NCBI GenBank assembly: GCA_003695205.1
Contig: RFIO01000015.1
Location: 1 to 7,481 of the forward strand
DNA length: 7,481 bases
Source of the DNA: Deltaproteobacteria bacterium
Lineage (GTDB): Bacteria; Desulfobacterota; Desulfuromonadia; Desulfuromonadales; Geothermobacteraceae
Direction of reading: 5' to 3'
Shown here: positions 1-6,858 of the stretch, in pieces
Numbering within the stretch: the stretch's first letter is position 1
How the letters are laid out: every line of letters starts with the position of its first letter
Notes under the pieces: model-generated
The model's input: the letters and a program-made list of their open reading frames with translations, nothing else
What the model was told of the DNA's origin: nothing
The model's database searches: none
Made by a program: the position numbers and the translations under genes

Positions 1-1
1 C

Positions 2-544
2 GGCCGGGTGCGCATCGATCCGGCGGGCGCGACGGTCATAGCCGGCCGCAGGGAGGAGGGCTATCCCGGCCAGGGCAACATCCTCATGGGCGCATCCAGT
101 GGCTATGATTCCGACGAGAAGTGGGTTGAGGAGCGCATCGACGAGGGGACCAGGCTGTACGTTCTCGGTTCGGCGACGCCGGTTCGCCCAACGCGGCAGC
201 CTCTGCGGGTGCGTCTGGTCGAACGGCTGCGCCAGCTCAAGGGGGATCCGGTGGCTATGCGTCGTTTCGACAGTAACGGCGACGGTCATATCGATGATGA
301 TGAGTGGCAGGCGGCCAGGTCGGCGGTTGAACGGGAACTGCTCGAGGAGTCGCTCCACCAGGAGGCCGAACGTGGTGGGCTTAAAGCGATCATAGGGCGT
401 GGGCACGCACGCAGTCTGCCATTTGTCATCGCCGAGGCTCACAGCGAGGACGGTCTGACGCGCAAGCTCGCCTGGCTGGGCTGGCTTTTGACCGCCGCCG
501 CGGGCGGCGTCTTTGTCTGGGCGCTCACGCTGATGGTGGCCTGA
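2..544 (+). CDS. GIDE/E3-ligase-like membrane protein with EF-hand loop (3' part)
   Basis: This is the C-terminal ~180 residues of a protein whose start lies upstream of the window; the frame is open to the first base, so the GTG at position 8 is probably an internal valine. Residues numbered from that GTG: the segment around 41-55, with RIDEGTRLYVLG, matches the core of the GIDE (E3 ubiquitin ligase-like) domain, a family common in bacteria as membrane proteins. Residues 88-99 (bases 269-304) form a canonical EF-hand Ca2+ loop, DSNGDGHIDDDE, with acidic or Asn side chains at positions 1, 3, 5 and 9 and Glu at 12. A charged helix follows, then a PFVIAEAHSEDGLTRKL stretch typical of the end of this family, and one C-terminal membrane helix (about residues 154-178). 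No RING finger is visible in this part. Bacterial members have no proven ligase activity, so the molecular role is unknown. It lies 57 bases upstream of lemA on the same strand, which suggests joint transcription and a shared envelope role (inference). Confidence 0.75.
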   Translation, partial: GRVRIDPAGATVIAGRREEGYPGQGNILMGASSGYDSDEKWVEERIDEGTRLYVLGSATPVRPTRQPLRVRLVERLRQLKGDPVAMRRFDSNGDGHIDDDEWQAARSAVERELLEESLHQEAERGGLKAIIGRGHARSLPFVIAEAHSEDGLTRKLAWLGWLLTAAAGGVFVWALTLMVA

Positions 545-564
545 TAGGGGTGGCCGTGCTACCC

Positions 565-578
565 TTGATCGAGATCAA
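565..578. promoter_or_regulatory. Perfect FNR/CRP-family palindrome TTGAT-N4-ATCAA
   Basis: The sequence TTGATCGAGATCAA is a complete match to the FNR consensus, two TTGAT half-sites separated by four bases. It lies in the 57-base gap between the GIDE-like gene and lemA, centred about 30 bases before the lemA start codon. Such sites bind dimeric Crp/Fnr-family regulators, many of which sense oxygen, nitric oxide or redox state. The position is too close to the start codon for standard class II activation (centre near -41.5), so repression or an unusual leader would be needed if it works on lemA. It can also fold as a 5-bp stem with a CGAG loop, but that hairpin is weak. Confidence 0.4.
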
Positions 579-601
579 TCTTTCTTGGACAGGGAGGAGT
601 C

Positions 602-1165
602 ATGACCGGCTGGATTGTCCTGGGTGTGGTGGTCTTTATCCTGCTGTTGGCGGTACTTTGGGCTATTGCCGCCTACAACGGCTTTGTGGCGATGAAGTAC
701 AACATCGACAAGGCCTGGAGCAATATCGACGTGCTGCTCAAGCAGCGCTTCGACGAACTTCCTAAACTGATCGAGGTCTGCAAGGGCTACATGCAGCACG
801 AGCGCGAAACCCTCGAGGCCGTCATCAAGGCGCGGTCAGCGGTCAGCGGTGCCCGCAGCGAGCAGGAACAGTTGCAGGCCCAGAACATGCTCAGCGATAC
901 CCTCAAGTCGCTGTTCATGGTCGTGGAGCGCTACCCGGAGCTGAAGGCCGACAAGGTCTTTCGTGAACTGTCCGGCCGTATTACCGAACTCGAAGAGCAG
1001 ATCGCCGACAGGCGCGAGCTCTACAACGAGACGGTCACCATCTACAACACACGGCTGGAACAGTTCCCCGACGTGCTCATCGCCCGGCTGTTCAACTTCA
1101 CCTCCCGCATTCTCTGGCAGATTGACCCGGAGCATCGGCGCGACGTTCAGGTCAGTTTCAGCTGA
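602..1165 (+). CDS. lemA: LemA family membrane-anchored coiled-coil protein
   Basis: Complete 187-residue protein, the usual length for LemA (about 185-200). The ATG is preceded by GGGAGGAG (592-599), a strong ribosome binding site that fixes the start. Residues 3-24 form one hydrophobic membrane helix, with almost nothing outside it at the N-terminus. The family signature follows directly: YNGFVAMKYNIDKAWSNIDVL, then KQRFDELPKLIEVCKGYMQHERETLEAV (about 45-74). The rest is a predicted all-helical, coiled-coil-like bundle, with the second conserved block YNETVTIYNTRLEQFPDVLIARLF near 140-166. LemA proteins are widespread envelope proteins of unresolved biochemical function; the name comes from a Listeria epitope, and this protein should not be confused with the Pseudomonas LemA/GacS sensor kinase. 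Context: downstream partner of the GIDE-like membrane gene, followed by a terminator, so this is probably the last gene of its transcript. An FNR-like palindrome lies just upstream. Confidence 0.93.
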   Translation: MTGWIVLGVVVFILLLAVLWAIAAYNGFVAMKYNIDKAWSNIDVLLKQRFDELPKLIEVCKGYMQHERETLEAVIKARSAVSGARSEQEQLQAQNMLSDTLKSLFMVVERYPELKADKVFRELSGRITELEEQIADRRELYNETVTIYNTRLEQFPDVLIARLFNFTSRILWQIDPEHRRDVQVSFS

Positions 1166-1187
1166 CAGGCTTCATCGCCCCGCTAAA

Positions 1188-1238
1188 CGATAAAAGGCCC
1201 CGGCGCATTGCAACGCCGGGGCCTTTGCTGTTTTATCG
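1188..1238. terminator. Bidirectional intrinsic terminator between lemA and pit
   Basis: A perfect 13-bp stem, AAAGGCCCCGGCG (1193-1205) with CGCCGGGGCCTTT (1214-1226), closes an 8-base loop. On the plus strand it begins 27 bases after the lemA stop and runs into TTT and a further TTTT at 1231-1234. On the minus strand, starting about 10 bases after the pit stop, the stem ends in TTTTATCG. The two genes converge here, so one hairpin can serve both. The outer octamers CGATAAAA (1188-1195) and TTTTATCG (1231-1238) are also inverted repeats of each other. Confidence 0.9.
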
Positions 1239-1248
1239 TCTGGCTGCT

Positions 1249-3504
1249 TCAATCCTGCTTCTGTTCCGCCTCGAAGAAGGATTCGTTGAAGATTTCCAAC
1301 AGCTCAAGGTTCTGCTTGGAGATCATCATGGCATTGCCGACGATGCCGTAGAACAGGATGCTCAGGCGGGTCTTGGAACTGTTGTCCTTGATGCGCTCCA
1401 CCTGTTTTTCGTTCAGCTTCGCGGCCAGTTCGCGCAGCTGCCAGTCTTTTTCCTCGATGCGGTCGAGATTGACAATCTGGCCTTTGGCGATCAGGTCGGC
1501 GACCTCCAGCAGAATGTCCCGAATCTGCTTTCGAACCTCTTCCAGCTCTTCGATCTGTTCGGGCAGCAAACCCTTGTGCTGGTTGCCGACGTGGGTGTAG
1601 GCGCGCAGGACGATGTCCCGGTGGCCATCGGTCAGCTTCTGCAGGCGCCGCACGGTCTGGGCGTACTTGTGGCTGACCATCTTGCCGTCCTGGGCCAGAA
1701 CGCGCATGGCCTTGAAGATGTTGGCGCTGATTATGTTGGACCAGTTCTGGAACTGCTGCAGTTTCTTGCGTTCATAACCGATGCGGTCGAAGTTGTTGTG
1801 GAACAGGGCCTCGAGGGTGGTGTCGAGGGAATCGGCCAGTTCGCGCAGCAACAGGCTCATGTGGCCGAAGGTGGTGGCAATGGCGGTCTCGGCGTCCTCG
1901 ACCGACTCCAGGTTGAAAATCTCCTGTTTCTTCGAGGCTTCCTCCAGCTGGCGGTGCTTTTTGTGGGCGTTGAAGATCAGCAGCGCGGCGATGACCACCA
2001 GCAGAATGACTCCGACCGCTTCGGCGTAGAAAATCACCAGGGCGAAGGTGCCCGCGAAGGTCGCGGCAATAACGGCGGTCATGAACCAGCCGCCGATGAC
2101 CGTGAAGACGCCGGTGACCCGGTAGACGGCGCTTTCACGTCCCCAGGCGCGGTCGGCGAAGGACGTGCCCATGGCGACCATGAAGGTGACGTAGGTGGTC
2201 GACAGCGGCAGCTTGTTGGCGGTGGCGTAGGAGATGACGGCGCTGGCGACCATCAGGTTGACCGCGGCTCGAATCAGGTCGAAGGAGGGGCGCTGGCCGC
2301 CGTGACCCTTTTCAAGGGTCTTCTGGGCGACGTCAAAGCGGCTGGCAACCCAGTTGCGCACCGGCGCGGGCACCAGCACCCGCAGGCTGTCGAAGAAATA
2401 GAGAACCAGGCGGACAATGGCGCGCGAAAGACCGATCGATTCGAAGCGTTCGACTCCTTCTTCCTGCTGGCTGAGCTGAATGGTGGTCTCGGTAACGGTG
2501 CGCGCCTTGCGGGAGAAGATCAGGGTCAGCACCATGATCAGGCCGGCGATCATCAGGTAGGCGGTTTCCGAGGGGACCTTGCCCTTCAGGGCGCTCATGG
2601 TGGTGTTGATCGGATCGGCTGTTGCGACGGCAGCCTTGTAGGCGTGCAGGCCGGCCATGGGTACGCCGATGAAATTGACCAGGTCGTTGGCGGCGAAGGC
2701 GAGCGCCAGGGCAAAGGTGCCAATCAGGATGATCGGCTTGAGGATATTGACCTTCAGGCTCTGCAGTACCTGCAGGACGATTGCCGAGACGACGAACATG
2801 CAGCCGAGAATGAGCGGCGCGTGACCCTTGATCCATGCAAGGGTTTCCTTGGTCATGAAACTGGCGCCCTTGGCGCCCTTGATCAGGATGAAATAGGTGA
2901 TGAAGGCCATGGCGACGCCGCCCCAGAGGGCGCCGTAGCGCTTCATCCGCTTCTGGTAGTCAAAGGTGAACAGCAGGCGGGTAAAGAACTGGACAATGGC
3001 GCCACAGATGAAGGCGACGGCCACCGAGAAGAGGATACCCATGATGATGGCGATCGCCTTGGCCGAGTTGATGTATTGGCCGATGGTCGCCAGGCTGTCC
3101 CCCTGGCCAATGATCTTCAGTACCGACACCATGACCGCTGCGCCAAGCAGTTCGAAAACGACCGAGACCGTTGTCGATGTCGGCAGGCCGTAGGTGTTGA
3201 ACAGGTCGAGCAGGATGATGTCGCTGATCATCACCGCAAGGAAGATGGTCAAAAGTTCCGGCATGGTGAAGAACTCGGGGTGGAAGATCCCCTTGCGTGC
3301 CACCTCCATCATGCCGCTGGAAAAGAGTACGCCGCAGAACAGGCCCAGGGCGCCGACGCCGATGATGACCCGGCGCGAAGCAACCCGGGCGCCGATGGGC
3401 GCGTTGAGAAAATTGACCGCGTCGTTGCTGACCCCGACCACCAGGTCGAGGGCGGCAATGATGATCAGGATGCCTACGCCTACAGTGAAGAGTTCGATGC
3501 TCAT
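1249..3504 (-). CDS. pit: Pit/PHO-4 family inorganic phosphate permease with C-terminal PhoU-like domain
   Basis: Complete 751-residue inner-membrane transporter predicted to import inorganic phosphate (possibly with a metal ion) driven by an ion gradient. The ATG has AAGGAT 8 bases upstream. The PiT internal duplication is visible: repeat one has GVSNDAVNFLNAP (residues 24-36) and GLPTSTTVSVVFELLG (106-121); repeat two has FAANDLVNFIGVP (270-282) and KLPLSTTYVTFMVAMG (431-446). About ten or more hydrophobic helices span residues 1-512, with a polar cytoplasmic linker near 332-410. Residues ~530-740 are soluble, helical and PhoU-like (runs such as FGHMSLLLRELADSL), so the protein is much longer than E. 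coli PitA (~500 residues). Families of this architecture are known; the tail presumably regulates transport or senses phosphate status (inference). Whether it uses H+ or Na+ cannot be read from the sequence. It is transcribed separately from the aap operon, whose terminator lies upstream. Its codons avoid TTA, CTA and TCA, which leaves the antisense frame open throughout. Confidence 0.93.
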   Translation of the reverse strand: MSIELFTVGVGILIIIAALDLVVGVSNDAVNFLNAPIGARVASRRVIIGVGALGLFCGVLFSSGMMEVARKGIFHPEFFTMPELLTIFLAVMISDIILLDLFNTYGLPTSTTVSVVFELLGAAVMVSVLKIIGQGDSLATIGQYINSAKAIAIIMGILFSVAVAFICGAIVQFFTRLLFTFDYQKRMKRYGALWGGVAMAFITYFILIKGAKGASFMTKETLAWIKGHAPLILGCMFVVSAIVLQVLQSLKVNILKPIILIGTFALALAFAANDLVNFIGVPMAGLHAYKAAVATADPINTTMSALKGKVPSETAYLMIAGLIMVLTLIFSRKARTVTETTIQLSQQEEGVERFESIGLSRAIVRLVLYFFDSLRVLVPAPVRNWVASRFDVAQKTLEKGHGGQRPSFDLIRAAVNLMVASAVISYATANKLPLSTTYVTFMVAMGTSFADRAWGRESAVYRVTGVFTVIGGWFMTAVIAATFAGTFALVIFYAEAVGVILLVVIAALLIFNAHKKHRQLEEASKKQEIFNLESVEDAETAIATTFGHMSLLLRELADSLDTTLEALFHNNFDRIGYERKKLQQFQNWSNIISANIFKAMRVLAQDGKMVSHKYAQTVRRLQKLTDGHRDIVLRAYTHVGNQHKGLLPEQIEELEEVRKQIRDILLEVADLIAKGQIVNLDRIEEKDWQLRELAAKLNEKQVERIKDNSSKTRLSILFYGIVGNAMMISKQNLELLEIFNESFFEAEQKQD

Positions 3505-3540
3505 CGCTGTCTATCCTTGTTTGCTTTCACAGGGGTGTTG

Positions 3541-3632
3541 TCACTGGTCCCAGTCGCTTGTCGTTTATCGGCGGCCCGGTTGCGAAGAGGGGGGCCGGCT
3601 GCTGCCGGGCTGTTTATAACATCACTGGCCAG
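3541..3632. promoter_or_regulatory. Upstream region of pit with two CTGG/CCAG palindromes
   Basis: Two similar inverted repeats flank a GC-rich stretch upstream of pit: ACTGG-TC-CCAGT at 3543-3554 and CTGGCCAG at 3625-3632. Both are preceded by TCA on the plus strand, so TCACTGG occurs twice, 82 bases apart. Between them, on the minus strand, TATAAA (3613-3618) could be a -10 element for pit, with a run of eight T at 3644-3651 further upstream, but no good -35 sits at the normal distance. No convincing Pho box is present. The palindromes could be operator sites; their role is inferred only from placement. Confidence 0.25.
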
Positions 3633-3689
3633 ACAAGTGGACCAAAAAAAACGCTCGTTGCAATATCGGATTTCTGTTGTCGCCAGCCG

Positions 3690-3731
3690 CCAAAGCAAAG
3701 CCCCCAAGGCGACTGTGATCAGCTTGGGGGC
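3690..3731 (-). terminator. Intrinsic terminator of the aap operon
   Basis: On the minus strand, GCCCCCAAG and CTTGGGGGC (plus positions 3723-3731 and 3700-3708) form a perfect 9-bp stem with a 14-base loop, followed by the T-rich tail TTTGCTTTGG. It starts 26 bases after the aapP stop and ends the aap operon before the pit upstream region. The plus-strand side has no T-run, so it acts in one direction only. Confidence 0.8.
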
Positions 3732-3757
3732 CTGAACGTCCATGGTGCCGTTTTCTA

Positions 3758-4522
3758 TCAGAGTATCTGGCTGAGGAAAAGCTTGGTACGGTCGTTCTGC
3801 GGGTTGTCGAAGAATTCGTCCGGGGTGTTCTGCTCGACAATCTGTCCCTCATCCATGAACATGACCCGGTCGGCGACCATCTTGGCGAAACCCATCTCGT
3901 GGGTGACCACCAGCATGGTCATCCCTTCCTCGGCCAGTTCCACCATGACATCGAGAACTTCCTTGACCATCTCGGGATCGAGGGCGCTGGTCGGTTCGTC
4001 GAACAGCATGATCTTCGGCTTCATGCACAGGCTGCGGGCGATGGCGACACGCTGCTGCTGACCGCCCGAGAGCTGTCCCGGATATTTTTTCGCCTGTTCG
4101 GCGATCTTGACCTTCTCCAGGTACATCATTGCCATCTCCTCGGCCTCGGCCTTCGGGGTTTTCCGGACCCAGATGGGGCCGAGGGTGAGGTTTTCCAGGA
4201 TGGTCAGATGCGGAAAAAGGTTGAAATGCTGAAAGACCATGCCGACTTCGGCACGCACCTTTTCGATATTCTTGATGTCGTTGGTCAGTTCGATGCCGTC
4301 GACGATGATGCGGCCGCGCTGGTGCTCTTCGAGCCGGTTGATACAACGGATCATGGTCGACTTGCCCGAACCGGACGGTCCGCAGACAACGATGCGTTCC
4401 TTGGGCTGGACCTGCAGGTTGATGTCCTTGAGTACGTGAAAGTCGCCATACCACTTGTGCATCTGTTCGATAACGATGATCGGCGCCTCGGCCGGGCGGG
4501 TGTCCAGAGTCTGTTCGTTCAT
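3758..4522 (-). CDS. aapP: Polar/general amino-acid ABC importer ATP-binding subunit (AapP/GlnQ family)
   Basis: Complete 254-residue cytoplasmic ATPase, close to the family norm. It hydrolyses ATP to power uptake through AapQ/AapM. All ABC motifs are present: Walker A GPSGSGKST (48-56), Q-loop Gln98 in MVFQHFNLFPH, signature LSGGQ (151-155), Walker B IMLFDEP (171-177, catalytic Glu176), D-loop SALD, and switch His208 in VVTHEMGFA. The LFPHLTILENLTLGPI segment and the C-terminus typify polar amino-acid importer ATPases. I chose the ATG at 4522, 14 bases after the aapM stop, because the protein from there (MNEQTLDTRPAEAP...) aligns in length with the family. A longer frame reaching 4654 would overlap aapM by over 100 bases with non-family residues. 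The ribosome binding site is weak (GGAT about 8 bases upstream), so translation may depend on coupling to aapM. Last gene of the operon, followed by a terminator. Confidence 0.95.
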   Translation of the reverse strand: MNEQTLDTRPAEAPIIVIEQMHKWYGDFHVLKDINLQVQPKERIVVCGPSGSGKSTMIRCINRLEEHQRGRIIVDGIELTNDIKNIEKVRAEVGMVFQHFNLFPHLTILENLTLGPIWVRKTPKAEAEEMAMMYLEKVKIAEQAKKYPGQLSGGQQQRVAIARSLCMKPKIMLFDEPTSALDPEMVKEVLDVMVELAEEGMTMLVVTHEMGFAKMVADRVMFMDEGQIVEQNTPDEFFDNPQNDRTKLFLSQIL

Positions 4523-4536
4523 GGTCGCAAATCCGT

Positions 4537-5622
4537 TCAGCGTCCGGTGTGCAGTTCTTTTTCCAGCCTGCGGCTGGTGCTTGACATGGCGTAGCAGCAG
4601 ATGAAGTAGAGAACGGCCAGAAAGAGGTAGGCCTCGGTTGAAAAACCCATCCACTCGGGGTTGGAGATGGTGACCTTGGTCGTTTTCAGCACGTCATACA
4701 GGGCGATGATGACTACCAGCGAAGTATCCTTGAAGGCTGAAATCAGGATGCCGACCGTCGGCGGAATGACGATCTTCAGCGCCTGGGGCAGAATGATCAG
4801 CCGCATGGTCTTGCCGTAGTTCAGTCCCAGGGAATCGGCTGCTTCGTACTGCCCCTTGGGGATCGCCTGCAGGCCACCGCGTACCACTTCTGCGATATAG
4901 GCGGCCGTGAACAGGATGATGGCCACCTGGGCGCGCAGCACCTTGTCGATTGTGACGCCTTCGGGCAGGAACAGGGGGAACATGACCGAGGACATGAAGA
5001 GCAGGCTGATCAGGGGTACGCCGCGGATCAGCTCGATGTAGACCACGCACATCGACTTGATCGCCGCCAGTTTTGAGCGCCGTCCCAGCGCCAGCAGAAC
5101 TCCGAGGGGATAGGCGAACACCATGCCGAAAAAGGAGAGGAGCAGGGTCAGCGGCAGGCCGCTCCATTTGCCGGTCTCGACCACCGGCAGGCCGAGTCCG
5201 CCGTGCATCAGCCAGCCCATGACAACGATGCCGGCCAGCCAGGTAAAGGCCAGCGATTTTTTCCAGCGCTTGCGGTCCCGGCTCCAGAAGGAAAGCCCCA
5301 CCAGCAGGATCATGGTCAACGCCGGCCGCCACTGCTGGTCTTCAGGAAAGAAGCCGAACAGGATGAAGCGTATGTTGCGGCTGACCACGGACCAGCAGGC
5401 GCCGTGTCCGTCCCGGCAGACTGCCGGCTCGCTAAACCAGTGGCTGTCGATGAAGGCCCACTTGATCAGTGGTGGCACGGTCCACCAGAGGAACCACAGG
5501 GTCAGGATGGTTAAAATCGAGTTGAACCAGTTGTTGAACAGGTTCTCGCGCAGCCAGCCGATGACACCGACCTTGGTGACCGGCGGGCGAATCTCTTCGA
5601 CAGCTTCAATCCGGTCACTCAT
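4537..5622 (-). CDS. aapM: Amino-acid ABC importer permease (AapM type)
   Basis: Complete 361-residue inner-membrane permease, close to AapM of AapJQMP systems (~380). Residues 24-140 form the N-terminal extension that marks AapM/BztC-type permeases: NLFNNWFNSILTILTL, a hydrophobic helix, the DGHGACWSVVSRNIRFILFGFFP segment and a WRPAL helix. The core permease domain (HisM/GlnP-like) starts near GGLGLPVVET, with LTLLLSFFGMVFAYPLGVLLALGRRS. It contains IELIRGVPLISLLFMSSVMFPLFLP (196-220) and the EAA loop EAADSLGLNYGK...LPQALKIVIPP (260-288), which docks onto the ATPase. It should pair with AapQ to form the translocation path. The ATG lies one base after the aapQ stop (TGA-C-ATG), with GGAG 7 bases upstream inside aapQ, an arrangement typical of translational coupling. 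Substrate range cannot be read from the sequence; relatives import a wide set of L-amino acids, others prefer glutamate, glutamine and aspartate. Confidence 0.93.
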   Translation of the reverse strand: MSDRIEAVEEIRPPVTKVGVIGWLRENLFNNWFNSILTILTLWFLWWTVPPLIKWAFIDSHWFSEPAVCRDGHGACWSVVSRNIRFILFGFFPEDQQWRPALTMILLVGLSFWSRDRKRWKKSLAFTWLAGIVVMGWLMHGGLGLPVVETGKWSGLPLTLLLSFFGMVFAYPLGVLLALGRRSKLAAIKSMCVVYIELIRGVPLISLLFMSSVMFPLFLPEGVTIDKVLRAQVAIILFTAAYIAEVVRGGLQAIPKGQYEAADSLGLNYGKTMRLIILPQALKIVIPPTVGILISAFKDTSLVVIIALYDVLKTTKVTISNPEWMGFSTEAYLFLAVLYFICCYAMSSTSRRLEKELHTGR

Positions 5623-5623
5623 G

Positions 5624-6814
5624 TCAGCGCTCCACCAGGGCCATCTTCTTGTTGTACCAGTTCATGAACAGGGACGTTGACAGGCTGAAGATCAGGTAGA
5701 CCAGCATGATCAGGGCCACGCCTTCGATCGCCTGCCCGGTCTGGTTGATGGTGGTGTTGGCCACCGAGACGAAGTCGGCGTAGCCGATGGCGATGGCCAG
5801 CGAACTGTTCTTGGTCAGGTTAAGCATCTGGCTGGTCACCGGCGGGATGATGACCCGGAGAGCCTGCGGCAGCACGACCAGGCGCAACACCTGTCCCGGC
5901 TTCAGCCCGATCGACATGGCCGCCTCGATCTGTCCCTTGCTTACGGCCTGGATACCGGCCCGCACGATTTCGGCGACGAAGGCCGACGTGTAGAGAATCA
6001 GGCCGATCAGCAGGGCACTGAACTCCGGGCTGACGGTCATCCCACCGCGGAAGTTGAAGCCGCGCAGCACCGGAATGTCCAGGGCGGTCGGCGCTCCGGC
6101 AAAGGCCCAGACCAGCAGAGGCAAAAGGAGAGTCAGGCCCATGCCCATGCGGTGTACCGGCATGATCTTGCCGGTGGCGTCCTGAACCCGGTGCCCCCAG
6201 CGGGTGAGCAGGTACCAGCCGATGACGCCGACCAGTGCCGCCAGCAGCATCCACTTGTGGACCGGGTGGGCTGCCGGCACGGCGAAGATCAGGCCCCGGT
6301 TGCACAGGAACATGCCTGGAAGCGGGTGCAGAGCCTGGCGCGGCGACGGGAAGGCCTCGTAAAAGAGGGCATACCAGAAAAAGAGTTGCAGCAGCACCGG
6401 GATGTTCTGCATCACCTCGATGAAGGCACCCGACAGCTTGGCCACCAGCCAGTTGTGCGACAGGCGCGAGATGCCGACGATGGTGCCGAGAATGAGCGAG
6501 AAGATGATGCCGACGAAGGAGACCTTCAGGGTGTTCAGGGCGCCGACCAGCAGGGCGCGGCCATAGGTGTCGGCGGCCGAATAGGCGATCGGAGGTTCGG
6601 CGATCTCAAAGCCGGCCTCACGCTCGATAAAGCCGAAACCGGTGGCGATCGACTGGCGTTCCAGGTTGGCCTGGGTGTTGGCGAACAGGATGTAGCCGAC
6701 GCTCAGGGCAATCAGCAGGACAACAGCCTGGAAGATATGCCCCCGCTTGACCGGGTCGCGCCAGAAGGGGACCTTGGCCGGCTGCTGCAGGTTTGTGGTT
6801 TCAGGGATACTCAA
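5624..6814 (-). CDS. aapQ: Amino-acid ABC importer permease (AapQ type)
   Basis: Complete 396-residue inner-membrane permease, matching AapQ/BztB in length (~400). Residues 28-45 form the first membrane helix; the following periplasmic segment, NLERQSIATGFGFIEREAGFEI, is characteristic of AapQ. The core domain begins at TYGRALLVGALNTLKVSFVGII and includes GISRLSHNWLVAKL and IEVMQNIPVLLQLFFWY (132-148). The large insertion with extra helices between about 165 and 255 is usual in this subfamily. The EAA loop is EAAMSIGLKPGQVLRL...LPQALRVIIPP (297-325). The start appears to be TTG (6812-6814): no ATG or GTG suits the family N-terminus, and the next in-frame ATG lies far inside the conserved region. 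No clear Shine-Dalgarno precedes it (only GGTAA). It is separated from aapJ by 90 bases containing a terminator-like hairpin, and it runs into aapM with one base between. Low initiation plus attenuation would keep permease levels below the binding protein (inference). Confidence 0.92.
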   Translation of the reverse strand: MSIPETTNLQQPAKVPFWRDPVKRGHIFQAVVLLIALSVGYILFANTQANLERQSIATGFGFIEREAGFEIAEPPIAYSAADTYGRALLVGALNTLKVSFVGIIFSLILGTIVGISRLSHNWLVAKLSGAFIEVMQNIPVLLQLFFWYALFYEAFPSPRQALHPLPGMFLCNRGLIFAVPAAHPVHKWMLLAALVGVIGWYLLTRWGHRVQDATGKIMPVHRMGMGLTLLLPLLVWAFAGAPTALDIPVLRGFNFRGGMTVSPEFSALLIGLILYTSAFVAEIVRAGIQAVSKGQIEAAMSIGLKPGQVLRLVVLPQALRVIIPPVTSQMLNLTKNSSLAIAIGYADFVSVANTTINQTGQAIEGVALIMLVYLIFSLSTSLFMNWYNKKMALVER

Positions 6815-6858
6815 AACGGTTACCGCGCTTGTCAGGAAATCAGATGTGCCAATAACGT

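Noticed and set aside
565..590. Reading the pre-lemA palindrome as an intrinsic terminator
   Set aside because: The stem is only 5 bp with AT-rich pairs and the following tract (TCTTTCTT) is interrupted; the exact match to the FNR half-site spacing is the better description.
3601..3660. Possible Pho box upstream of pit
   Set aside because: The CTGTTTATAAC stretch resembles one half-site loosely, lies on the strand opposite to pit and has no matching second half.
1225..3735. An 836-codon open frame on the plus strand opposite pit
   Set aside because: It is codon-aligned antisense to pit and open only because pit avoids TTA, CTA and TCA codons; its translation is low-complexity (rich in D, G, Q, H) and matches no family, while the minus-strand frame is a clear Pit permease.
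3899..4594. A 231-codon plus-strand frame opposite aapP
   Set aside because: Shadow of the high-GC coding strand; no recognisable motifs, whereas the opposite strand has every ABC ATPase motif.
4523..4654. N-terminal extension of aapP by 44 codons
   Set aside because: It overlaps the end of aapM out of frame, its residues do not resemble ABC ATPases, and the ATG at 4522 gives the normal family length.
5123..5680. A 185-codon plus-strand frame opposite aapM
   Set aside because: Lies wholly over the clear aapM gene and has no family resemblance or ribosome binding site.
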